Shown piece by piece: positions 1 to 10,942 of a stretch of 64,000 bases of DNA (its first letter is position 1; each line of letters begins with the position of its first letter). Source of the DNA: Ignelater luminosus (Eukaryota; Arthropoda; Insecta; Coleoptera; Elateridae). The notes below the pieces were generated by a model. That model was given only the letters and a program-made list of their open reading frames with translations. It did no database searches and was not told the DNA's origin. The stretch covers positions 129,667-193,666 of the forward strand of contig VTPC01091054.1 in the NCBI GenBank assembly GCA_011009095.1, read 5' to 3'. The translations under genes were made by a program, and so were the position numbers.

Positions 1-469
1 GCACAATTCGAGAGCATAACAAATAATACACTCATTCCATACTTCTATGCCACCCTTCTACCTACTGCACACTTTCCATGTTCTTTTAATATTAAATAAA
101 TTCTAAAAAGTCAATATGTTGCAAAAATTAATTAAAAAGGTTTATTGAAAAGGAATAACTGAAAGCCTCATATTAAACTTATTAAATTGTTATCTACACT
201 GTGGTAGTCATGACTTAGCGTGCGAACATTTCATTGAGTGTCACAGAGTAGTACAAGAAAGAAAATAGGCAAGTACCCTATCACCAAAGAGAGGCAAGTA
301 AGAACTTTTCAGATATGTAAAATGAAATATGATAGTGCTATTCATGTATAGTTCCCTAATCAGCACCACCTAGTAATAAAAATTAAATTAATAATGCATT
401 TCAGTTGTTCTCGAAATATTGAGTTTATTCCATACCTTCTACTGTATATGTACCAATAATACTAAATAC
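1..469. other. A+T-rich non-coding DNA
   Basis: No ORF, repeat or RNA gene is recognisable here. It is ordinary A+T-rich sequence leading into the 60-bp minisatellite. Confidence 0.5.
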
Positions 470-1175
470 ATCTTGCGATTCCCAGGTCTTTGATATTCTT
501 GCTTTATTTTAACTTGCTCTATAACTTTGCATCTTACAATTTCAAGATCTTCGATTTTCTTTCTCTCTTCTAACTTGCTCTGTCACTTTGTTACTTACAA
601 TTCAGAGATCTTCAACTTACCTTCTCTCTTCTAACCTTTTCTATGACTGCACCTTACAATTTCGTGGTCTTCGTTCTTCTTTCTCTCCTCTAACCTGCTC
701 TATGACTCTCCGTCTTGCGATTCCCAGTCTTTGATATTCTTGTTCCATTCTAACTTGCTCTATAACTTTGCATCTTATAATTTCGAGGTCTTCAATTTTC
801 TTTCTCCCTTCTAACCTGCTCTAGGACTTTACATCTTACAATTCCGAGGTCTTCAATCTTCTGTCTCCCTTCTAACCTGCTCCAGGACTTCACATCTTAC
901 AATTCCAAGGTCTTTGATTTTCTTTCTCTCTCCTAACCTGCTCTATGACTCTGCATCTTGCGATTCCCAAGTCTTCAATAGCTTTTCTTCCTTCTAACCT
1001 GCTATATGACTTCGCATCTTACAATTCCAAGGTCTTCCATTTTTGTATCCCTTTTAACCTGCTCCAAGGCTTTGCATCTTACAACTTCGAGGTCTTCGAT
1101 TTTTGTCTCCCTTATAACCTGCTCTAAGACTTTGCATCTTGTCATTCCCAGGTCTTCGATTTCTTACTCCTTTAC
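470..1175. repeat. Minisatellite, ~60-bp unit, about 11-12 copies
   Basis: The motif 'ctaacctgctctatgact' followed by 'catcttacaattccgaggtcttcgat' recurs about every 60 bases, for example near 520, 640, 700, 760, 820, 880, 940, 1000, 1060 and 1120. Copies differ by scattered substitutions and small indels. The plus strand is pyrimidine-rich. Because 60 is a multiple of three, two short plus-strand frames (945-1127 and 1006-1245) stay open and read as an imperfect 20-residue peptide repeat. This follows from the period and is not evidence of a gene. Confidence 0.9.
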
Positions 1176-1324
1176 AATATCAAGATTAAGCATTTTCTGC
1201 GGTGGACGTGCTAGCTGTTTGAAAACCAGCACCACTACTCTTTAATCTAGATTTTTTCTATAACTGCTTAAACAAAGAGATTTTTATTGAAGAACATGCT
1301 TAGCAAATAATTAGCAAAATTTAA

Positions 1325-2035
1325 AATTTCCACGTTGGCAGTGCCAGCTTATCGGTCCCTTAAGAAGCCTGTATAACAATTTCCAAAGACAATGCCAGTT
1401 TAGGAAGTTTTGGAAAATTCTGGTATAGGCTAACTTGTGAAGTAACCCTGCTGGTGTCTAGTAAATAGTTCAGTCCGATTTAGAGTTTTACTTTGCGTTA
1501 AACAATCTGGATATGTTCCCCGATGGTCATCACTTTAAGGGCTCGATATAGCAGCTTCCAAACAGTTTAATGAGTTTTGAAAACTTGTAAAGTAACTCCT
1601 TTGTGTCTGGGGAATAGTTCATACCTATTTGAAATTTTACTCTTATATTGAACAATCTAAACCAATATCACTTTAAAGGTTTGGCACAATTGCTCGCTAA
1701 AGAGAACTCCAACTCGGTGAGTTTTAGAAAATCCCAAGGTCTGAGTTTGTTTTAGGCTAACCTGTAGGGTAGCGCTCTGGTGTCTGAAGAATTGTTCAAT
1801 TCTACTTAAAGATTTGCTTTTGCATTGAATCTGTTTCTGGACATCTCTCATTTCTGGGGAAATAGTTCAGCTTGATTTAGAGTTCTTCAGCTGAACGATT
1901 TGGATCTGTAGGTATTATCATTCCAAGAGTTTAGTACAACAATTCATCATAAAGAACATCCGTTCAGTAGATTTGATTTTGTCGTAAAACTCGTTTCAGG
2001 GGATAACCCTTTTATTGCTAAATGATACTTGAGTA
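1325..2035. repeat. Degenerate tandem repeat, unit roughly 150-175 bp
   Basis: Blocks resembling 'gtgtctggggaatagttca' recur near 1453, 1603, 1781 and 1851. Each is followed by an approximate 'gatttagagttttactttgc' and an 'aacaatctgga' block, and by 'atcactttaa' or 'atcattccaa' segments. Spacing is irregular and copies are strongly diverged. It contains no convincing ORF. It could be an old satellite or the internal repeats of a non-autonomous element. Confidence 0.55.
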
Positions 2036-5000
2036 GACTCAAATTCTCTCGGTGAAATCCATTCGATCTAATTTGTTAATTCTTAGATACCAGTGTAATT
2101 AAAACTGTTCACAGTTTACGGTTATTGTGTTCTACAAAGGCTGCAATCGCTTGCATTGGCTGCAGTCACTCAGTTTCAACTTTCCACCATGCCTTATTAA
2201 TTTTCCTACTGGCATTTGTCCTATATAAAGTAGAATTTTATTTGATTCTTACAAAATTTAAAATATTTAACCGACAGGGTTTACAAAACATTTTTTTATT
2301 GTTACCTAAACAAATCTAACGAATTTTCAAATTTGACGACTCAATTTTAGTTAAGACTTTATAAGAAGAGACCATCAAAAATGTATTAGAAATTCATTGT
2401 CAGTTACTTCCAATCTCACGCTTTAAATTTGTAAATATAACTTAGTGTTGTCACTATAAAGTTTCACAACACCCGATTTATACTCAACTTAATTGTTATC
2501 ATTTCTTTTTTCTCAATGCTGTAGCTGTTGAAAATATTAAAAATTTTATCTAGAAAGAGAAAGCGTTCACGCCCTACGTTATTTCAGTTACAAAGGAATG
2601 ATCGATTTATCAGAAATAATTTTTTCGTACATTCTTAATTATTCTTCTAATAATTCCTACTCCCACGATCTTTTTTAGGCGCTGTGTGTTGCTGTGAAAA
2701 ATATAGCAATTTATTACAATGGTTGAAAAATGATACTGGCCCCGATTTCTTTCGATTCTGGAGTTGTTTACGCCATCCCTCATTGAATCACCAACAATCG
2801 ACTGCTGCAAATATCTCTGCTTTTATTGGAAACTCATCATTAATCAATACCATTACAAAAACTTTCATGTCATCGTATTTAATTTTGACGTGATTTCGAA
2901 AACTTAAAAGAAGATTCAAATACATATATATTTCTGTTTTTATTTTTATTTTCGTGGAGTTCTAGAAATCTATATTTCTTGTATGTGTTAAAGTGTTATT
3001 ACAGAAAATTGAACTTGTCAAGGAATATATATATATATGTTCTTGGTTTGATTTGAACCGCAATTCCGTGACGAATCGCTTTGCAGGCTGGGTCTTCGAG
3101 TCTCATAAACGGAATCGGATGTCCTGCGTTGGACACTATGGCTTTAGACTTTGTACTTGCCCGAGCACTAACAAGAGCTCGCAGGATAAGCTTCATTCAG
3201 ATGGAACTGGATTTCCCCTAGCTATTGTGTTAGAAGTTGGTTTTATTCGAACCATAGCTACAGTCAGCATCTTGACAATTTCGCAACGCTTACAAAATTC
3301 CTGCAAAGTATTTTAATTTTAATTAATTAGGATGCGTATAAACTTTGAAAATCGTTAGATAAACATTTAGTTTGTTTGTTTAAATTTAAACTACAAGTTC
3401 CGTAGCAAACAGTAACTAATTAAGGAATACACCTCTGCTTTTGGTCACCCACAAGGCTTAATTACAGCCAATCAGGATTATGTGCGGCGGAAAGCATGGA
3501 CTTTACTACTGCCATGTGGCTACTTACCCGAATATCTAACATAAACTATAGCTACCTGGGGATTGCTTGTAACCACGTTCCCTTCTTGAACACTTAAGGC
3601 AATTTCTCCTAGTTTCACTTGTTACTACCGACTTACAAGATAATGTAAAAGCCACGTGCCTTGTATATGTTATAGAATTAATTCAACCGGAGATTCTATT
3701 GTTTCCGAAGGTCTTCATTTCAGCCTCGAATATTATATTATCAAAAGTTCCATCAAATCGTGCCGAGGAATACGATTAAGAGATTAATTTATAATTCGTC
3801 TTCAAACTTTTTATAAGAATAAACGGCATTAAGATATCACTTTCCTTATAGAAATTCTGACAAATAAATGAGGAAAATGTGCTCTGTGTTGATAACACTG
3901 AAATGCCATCAGCTTCTTTATTTCACTTGCAAAAGTCAAGCCGTTTCGATGCTGGATTCTAGAATAATGACGAATCTTTGATGGGTTTCTTTTTTGTGGG
4001 AATATAGGCGAACAGATTTGAATCGTTTAGAAAAGGATGCAGTTTGTGGAGAAAGTTTTCACTTTAATAATCTTGAAAATGTTCGAGGAAAATAAATTGC
4101 TAAAGCAAATTTTGATAATGCGGAAAACTTTTTTTCTTTTAGTAACAGAAAACCTTTATTTTTTTAGTTTTGGTATGAAATGTTCATCAAGAATAAAATT
4201 AGTAACAAACGGTGAGTATCAAAGAATTAGTGAAATAATAAGAAAAAGAGAAATTGATTTGAGAGTTAATAAAAGCAAAAGTAAAAGAAAAAGTATAAAA
4301 ACAGCTAGAAATTAACAAACTACTTGAAATAATAAATAGAATACGAGGTTCAAATCACATTAACAGTGACATGCGAGTCGCTTTTAGAATTGAATTAAAA
4401 TACAGACACCAAACACCTAAAAGCTATCCTACACAAAGCTTAGAGATGACAATTTTTGAAAACTCACTGAATTAGCGTCCTTCTCAGCGAGTCCGTATAT
4501 TAGATTTTTAAAGCAATAACGATTTGGGAACAGACGCATATTTCTAGCCCAAGATTAGTCTTTCAAATGAATTACTGGACAACACACAAATACCTCATAT
4601 CAAGTGTTTTTCAGTTTTGAAACATTCAGAAAAATCTTTCTTTGATCTACACGATGAGAAGGGATATTATCTGTTTATCACGGTGCACCACACATTCTAG
4701 CCGAAGAAGAACTAAACAATATTCCTCGCAATCTAGAGTTGTTCAAGTACAAAACAAAGTTACATTAATCAAGAATTCAACAAAACATTTTATTAAGGAA
4801 AATGAAAACGAAATGAAACAGATCTTTATGTCAGGATTTCTAAACTAGACAGTTAAAGTTATAATGTCCTAAAAATAAATTGAGATCGCCCAACTCAAAA
4901 AAGGAAGGAACTAGACATGAGAAAATTAGCCAACAAGTTATCTTATCAGAAAGTTTTATGTCGGAATTTCTAAAAACTATCATAGTTGCCGCTCTCTTCG

Positions 5001-5099
5001 GCACGCATTACTGAGTATAGCTGGATCGACCTAAACCCTCTAATGCTTAACTAGCAAGTTGCAGAACTAGAGGAAAAAAGTAGGAAAGGTGATAACTAA
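2036..5099. other. No recognisable gene
   Basis: Short open frames exist on both strands (for example 2993-3316 plus and 4037-4315 plus). Their composition follows the surrounding A+T-rich DNA and I recognise no domain in them. There is a small (TA)n run near 3030. Confidence 0.45.
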
Positions 5100-6835
5100 A
5101 AATCTCTACTCGTCATATAAAAATTCCAGTTGTTTCTGAAAATTTCCGATTGTTATCTGACAACTTTTAATTGCTGTCTGGAAATTTTTGGTTACCATTT
5201 GAAAGCTTTCTATTAGAAAATATTGAAAATTTACAGTTGTTATTTCCACCTATTGTCTGGAGACTTCCAATTTTGTCTGCAAATGTTTAGTTATCGGTTG
5301 GAAATATCCATCTGTCATTGCTAAATTTTTAGTTAAAAAAAATTTATATTGGCCCTTCGGAGCTTTTGTAGATAATTTCCAGTTGTTATCTGCGGATTCC
5401 CAGTTATCATTTGAAAATTATCACTTCCCATTTTAAAATTTCCAATAAAAGAAATGTATATTGGCCCTTCAGTTAGCTGGAAATTTCGAATATTTTCTAA
5501 TCAGAAGTTTTCAAGTGATAACTGAAAGTTTCCAGAAAACAACTAAAAGTTTCCAGATAAGATCTGAAAATCACCTACGAAAGCCCCAAAGGGCTTTAAC
5601 CGAGAATGTCCAAATGATAATCAAAGATCTTCAAATGACAACTAGGAGTCTCCATATGATAGGTGGAAATAACAAACTGAAAATGTCTAATATTTTCTAA
5701 TAGGAAGTTTCCAAATGTCAACTGGGAATTTCCAGATAACAACTAGAAGTTGTCCGATAAGAATGAGGCATTTCCAGATAACAACTGGAATTTCCATGTG
5801 ACAAGTAGAGATTTCTAGTTATCATTTCAAAATTTGCAGTTGCCATTTGGAAATCTCTGCAAAAACCATGAAAGGCCAATAAGAAACTTTTTAACTGGAA
5901 ATGTCCAGATGATAACTGAATATTTCTAAATAAAAACTGAAAACTCTTTCACTTTCTTTTTACTGAAATTCCTAAATTATAATTGCAATTTTTTAGTGAA
6001 CATCTGGAAATTTCCAGTGAAAATTTCATTTTCATTGGCTCTTCAGGGCTTCCGTAAATTTCATAAATTTAGTTTTCGTTTTAAAATTTCAACTTATCAT
6101 CTGGAGATTTCCAGTTCTTATTTTGAAATTTTTCGTTTTTATCTGAAGATTTTTAGTTTTTATCTAGAAACTTCCAGTTTCAAGCCAGGAAAAAGAAAAA
6201 ATAGAAATTTTTAGTTTTTATTTGAAAATCTCGAGTTGTCATCTAGATATTTCCAGTTAAAAAAAATTTACCTTGGCTCTTCGGGGCTTTCGTACATAGG
6301 TGCAAATGACAATTGGAAATTTTGAATATTTTCTGGTAAAAAGTTTTCAAATTATAAAGGTTTCTAGAAAACGACTAGAAGTTGCCAGATAAGAACCGAA
6401 AATCACATACGAAATTCCGATGGGCCAATGTTTCGAGCAAACAACTAGAAGATCTCAGATAACAACTGGAAATTAGGTATAAATGCCTTAAAGGGTCAAT
6501 GTTGATTTTCGTTTATTTGGGACTGTCCAGGTGACAATTGAAAATCTTTAAATCATAACTGGAGATTTTCAACTGATAGGTGGAAATAACAACTGAAAAT
6601 CTTCAATATTTTCTAATAAGAAGTTTCCAAATGGTAACTGGAAATTTCCAGATAACAAGTAGAAGTTGTCAGATCAAAAACGGAGCATTTTCATTGTTTC
6701 CATATGACAAGTGGAGATTTCCAACTGAAAACTGGAAATTTCTATATTTTCGTTTTGGCTCTTTAATGCTTTCGTACTTATCATCCGGAGATTTCCAGTT
6801 GCCATTTGGTAATTTTCAAATGTTATCGGTTAAAG
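5100..6835. repeat. Composite minisatellite, ~22-bp unit, switching orientation
   Basis: The core unit reads approximately 'gaaatttccagttgttatctg' or its reverse complement. Forward-oriented blocks lie at about 5105-5450, 5810-5860, 5950-6260 and 6750-6830. Reverse-oriented blocks lie at about 5480-5800, 5880-5945, 6300-6480 and 6540-6720. A second conserved motif like 'ggcycttcggggctttcgta' is interspersed near 5351, 5464, 6038, 6275 and 6758. It appears reversed near 5579, 5866, 6408 and 6482, following the orientation of its block. The array is therefore a chain of inverted composite units able to pair with each other. The short ORFs inside it only encode the repeat. Confidence 0.85.
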
Positions 6836-6880
6836 GACACCAAAAAAGGTATTTAACAAAGTGTAAAATGATATAAATTC

Positions 6881-7560
6881 CTATGATGCCAGAAAAAATG
6901 TACTGATGTCTGTAAACCACCCATAAATTTGTTTTAGTATATTTCGTGCGAATTGTTTTATGTTTTCTTTGTCAAAAACGTAGAGTGATGAGTTACTCTG
7001 CGGGTCTGTATCAAAACCATTGATGTTTCGGACAACAATGTTCTGGACGGCTTCTTGGCTTATTTGTAAGTGCACCAGTGCAGTTTTTTCCTGGAGTATA
7101 ATCTTGCAGACCCTAATGGCTAAATAGGTTAAAACTAAAGCCTGCCTTCCAAATCAACTTGAATTTCACGAGATAGATTTAGTAATATGCTAATAGTGTC
7201 AGTGTTTCACATTTCACAACTTTATGCTTGGCATCATCTGTTACTCTTTCTAGAAGAGTAAGGGTTGCTGCAGTTGTACTATTTGTCGTGATTTGTCCAA
7301 CGACCTTATCATATATCTTTATTTGATGAAAGATATAGGCTTGTCAACATTTCTTAGCCCCTAGGATGTAAATATAACTAGATAGTCCTCCAGTCACTTT
7401 GAATGAGTGATTATGCATTCCGCAACACTGCATATTTTGTGTTTTAAGCTTGTAATCATTTTTTTGGATTACTCTAACTTGGATGTTTTTTTCCAGGGAA
7501 TCACTAGCTTCATCCGAACACTTGACCACATCTCGGATAGATATCCTTTTGATTTGTGAA
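6881..7560 (-). pseudogene. Decayed coding relic, possibly transposase; unidentified
   Basis: On the minus strand a frame with few stops runs from about 7560 down to 7150: 61 codons at 7344-7529, then, past a single TGA in the same frame, more protein-like sequence including 'TLLERVTDDAKHKV'. A second open stretch at 6881-7075 (64 codons, ending 'FFLAS') follows a possible 3' splice site ('tactccag' read on the minus strand). The first part faintly recalls the segment of piggyBac-type transposases before 'DNFFTS', but I see no diagnostic catalytic block, so the family is not assigned. Composition looks more protein-like than the flanks. An old host-gene duplicate is also possible. Confidence 0.25.
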
Positions 7561-9030
7561 TTAATAATTCAGAACTAGAATCTAAAAGTTGAGCTGCTGC
7601 TTTTTATAATGCATTTGAATTTGAAAAAAAAAGTTGTGTTTGGCTTTCTGTCACTTTGTTTCTCTAACTATGTTTCTATATAGCAGGACTGCGATAAGCC
7701 AGTTCCCAGTTTAATCAGATGAATTCTGCGCTCAAGGGCTCAGAGGCTTCTCAAGAGTCCCATCATTTCTTCCAGGCATCAAGGTATCGGACTAACAGCT
7801 GAGGAGGATATACTTGGTTTTCGGTACGGTGTATTTTGTTAGATGCTTAAAGTTGTAACAGTCATTTCATTAATTCCTGTTACAAAAATTGTTGTCCTTT
7901 ACCCTTGAGGCGCGGGTTTATAATTTATTGTAGTCCTGTTCTTTTACTAATCAAATTCCAGTTGAATATCTCCTTCGTACTTAATATTACTTGTTGACAA
8001 AGAGACGCTGGGTATAATTTTCCTGTTTTTAAATATATTTGTGAATTTGATTGTCTGGTCTGGGGGGAGAAAGTTGCTTGAACGAATAACGACGTTGTCG
8101 AGGACAGAAAGAACGCAAAGAGGTTTTGTGCTGTGTTCTCACAGTAGCCATCTTTGACGCGAGTTTCAGTGTTTAAAAGGCCTAAATCTTAGGGTACGGA
8201 TAATTTTTTTAATTAGAAGTTTTTAAACAAAAGAAACATGGGTTTAGTTAACTAAATTTCAAGGTTGCAAAAGATACAGTATTTCTTATAACTTTAAATT
8301 TTTAACAATGTCGAGAGATAACTATTATTACAATTCGATTCATTTTATGTAACTGGCTCGTTTGATAAATCTTTATTGTTAGAGAAATGTAAAATAAATT
8401 TTCGGATATCTTAATTTTATACTTTTAAATTTATTCTGTTATTAAATTTAAAACTAATCTAAATTTTTTTGGCGCTTCACTATATTGTTACGTTTTGATA
8501 AAAACGTGTATTTATTTATTTTTACTTAGTTTATTACAATTTATTTCCAGTATTTATTTACACAAACTTATTTATTTATTTATGTACAGAATAATTTATT
8601 TATCACTAATTATATTTATTTCGTTCGTAACTACACGCGAATTATGATATTCAATTATTACTTATTCTAATTATTAATTAATATTTAGTTTCGCTTGCTT
8701 TCTCACGGAAGGTCTCCATACATGACACCTATTTTCCTGTTAACAAGAAATGTTGAATTAATATTTTCATATAATTTTAAAATTGTCACGAAACATCCAA
8801 GAAGCTGACTTTGCAAGCTTGCATTTCTGCAATTATTTGAATAACTCATGTTTTCTAACAAAATATTACACCTTGTAAGTGGAGTCACCTTTTTGTGCAA
8901 ATAAAACTGTTTGTATGACGATTTTCAGTGGAGTTGTTTTCAAGCAAGCAAGGTAGTGACTTCGTGATTGTGTAAAAATTAATGCTAAAAAGTATTATTT
9001 ATTTTTAATAATCAAAACTTGCGGTTATTT
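7561..9030. other. Intergenic DNA with a TTTA-rich stretch
   Basis: No gene is recognisable. From about 8507 to 8622 the sequence is dominated by TTTA/ATTT words ('tatttatttattt'), a low-complexity A+T tract. A G-run ('ggggggag') lies at about 8065. Nothing else is supported. Confidence 0.5.
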
Positions 9031-9430
9031 ACTGTAGAACTAACTGGCTCTATTCATGCTACCGCTTATATTCGTTTTCTTGTTCCTCTCGATGAGTCTA
9101 GAAGGTTCGCGCTTTTTCTTGCACATTCGACGGTCAAAAACTCTGGACAGTGCGAGATCTCTCTGGCACATTCGACCAGCAACGCCGAGACTGTTCGACA
9201 CTTCTCTAGTGTGTTCGAGGGATAGCTCGTTACAATATTTATAATTTTGTTTTGTATTATGGTTCTTCGAATTAATAGAATATTGTAGAAAGTGAATTTC
9301 TGTGTTTTATTGTATGTGTAATTGAAAACCTTCACTTATGGCAACCCCTAAGCTAGTCTGACCTAGGCCCTTTGTTACTAGATTGCAAATTTTATAATTC
9401 ACTTTGTAACGCAAAGGTTACGTTACAAAG
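9031..9430 (+). repeat. Possible LTR or promoter-like segment of a retroelement
   Basis: This stretch is less A+T-rich than its flanks. It has a GAAnnTTC block ('tagaaggttcgcg', about 9099-9111) resembling a heat-shock element, then a repeated 'gcacattcgac' motif (about 9120 and 9168). At about 9406-9429 there is an inverted repeat of the form 'tgtaacg'/'cgttaca', like gypsy-type LTR ends (TG...CA). It sits directly upstream of the dispersed LTR-like repeat at 9431. No complete TG...CA pair with a target duplication was found, so the LTR call is an inference. Confidence 0.35.
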
Positions 9431-9901
9431 TTAATTATTGTATAATGTCAGAGGTTAGTTTTGCATGTTTGTTTTTTATTCTTTTTGCATGATAACTTAG
9501 GATTACCATCCTAAGCTAGGAATTTATTGTGTATATTAAATAAGCTTCTATTTAATATCAAATCTAATTAATAAATAAGTGGGTTTATATTTACTCAGTT
9601 TTGTTATTGTTTGATTGGAAAATCTTTGTATGTCAATTACTGTGGACTGTTAAACTATTAGGTACACAAGACGTTTTTTATAAAGTAAAACAGTTTCTAT
9701 ACTAAATAACTCAAAATTTTCTATTATTGTAAGGCGGTCGTTTTTGGGGAAGTTTTTTTGATTACTACATTCAGCCTAACAATTCTGATTCTCCACGTGA
9801 GCTCACGCAAATCCGACCTTTTGACAGAATAATTATATTATTTGTTCTACGGCGTTAGAAAAGTGTTGCTGCCTCCCCCGTGAAATCAATTCTTAGCTTG
9901 T
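9431..9901. repeat. LTR-like dispersed repeat, copy A
   Basis: This segment aligns by eye with 19452-19934 and partly with 33725-33960, all in the same orientation. Shared landmarks include 'catcctaagc', 'cttctatttaatatcaaat', 'tatgtcagtt'/'tatgtcaatt', 'cacgtga(g/a)ctcacg' and 'aatccgacc'. The last part contains a perfect 12-bp palindrome, cgtgagctcacg, at 9796-9807. Non-coding with no ORF. It behaves like a solo LTR or other non-coding retroelement end. Confidence 0.65.
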
Positions 9902-10696
9902 TTTGAAGAAATCCCATCCTACCATTGTCCTTATGGGAGATATTTCTAAAAGTAATAACAAACATTGATTTATTTTTATTTTCTCAGAATTCTGAACACC
10001 TTACAGAATCCACGATACAGTCAACGAGTTAGGTTCGGTACAATATTACAAAAAGGAGTTTTTAGTATTTGTTCATTTTTTATTATATAAGCAAACTACG
10101 GTGTACTCGTTCATGTTATTACGATATTTTAGAAAAATTATGTCTAGTTTGGCTCAAGAAGGATTGACTGAAAAATAATTTTCACATTATAGTTGATTTG
10201 CCTGGAATGTTTCTTATACAGTTTTTTTTATAAAGCCGTTTAATTAAGGATTTTTTAGTTTGTCCAGAGAGATATTAACTAATGCAGGAAATGATACCGT
10301 TTAACAAATTTTAAAGACTATTTTACTTAAGCTATTATTATTCCCATGAAGTTATCCAAATTCAGGGATTTTTGATAAATTGTGTCTGGTCACCTATATT
10401 AATCTCTCTAAAAATAAATCCTTATTTACTGCCAATATTATTAGTATAACCCCACAAAAATTTTGTAAAACGTAATTAGAAGAAAAAAAGAAGTATTCAA
10501 AATAAAAAATTTCATTTCATTTTTCTCCTGTGACCTAAACCTTCAAGAATGCCAAGCAACAAAAAATCTAATTTATAATTTACAGCCAAAACATTTTATC
10601 ATAAAAGAATCTTTTTAAATATCTTTAAGAATTTTTTTTAACATCAGCAGCTTTTTCTTTCCTGAAACAAAATTCATCACTGCAGTTAAAAATAAA
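9902..10696. other. No recognisable gene
   Basis: A+T-rich DNA without a credible ORF or repeat. A host gene's 3' untranslated region could lie at its right end if the exon-like ORF at 10697-10942 is real, but no polyadenylation context was pinned down. Confidence 0.4.
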
Positions 10697-10942
10697 TTAT
10701 TCGTTGAATTTTCGAACTTGTAAATGCTTAAAGTATTTTCGTAGCTTTTCTGCCTGCTTTCCCGCATCATCGTAAAATAGGGGATTTTCAGGATGTGAAA
10801 TAATTTCACGTATATCTGACCTCTGACATTCAGATTGATAGATAGCAAAAGCCCAAACAAAAGCATTATGAGATAGTTTCATAAACTTTTCAAATGTGAC
10901 TTCTTCTTTATGATTAACTACAAACTTTTCATAACAGCCAAA
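10697..10942 (-). CDS. Exon-like ORF, unknown protein (possible terminal exon)
   Basis: On the minus strand an open frame of 81 codons plus a stop begins directly after a plausible 3' splice site ('gtttatag' before 10942) and ends at 10697. The peptide has mixed, protein-like composition with several Trp, Cys, His and charged residues. It includes 'MKLSHNAFVWAFAIYQSE' and ends 'KHLQVRKFNE'. An internal Met at 10882 gives a shorter alternative. I do not recognise the family, and no matching upstream exon is visible between 10943 and 13400. It could be the last exon of a host gene with a long intron, a processed fragment, or chance. Codon choice is unremarkable for A+T-rich DNA. Confidence 0.3.
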   Translation of the reverse strand, partial: FGCYEKFVVNHKEEVTFEKFMKLSHNAFVWAFAIYQSECQRSDIREIISHPENPLFYDDAGKQAEKLRKYFKHLQVRKFNE

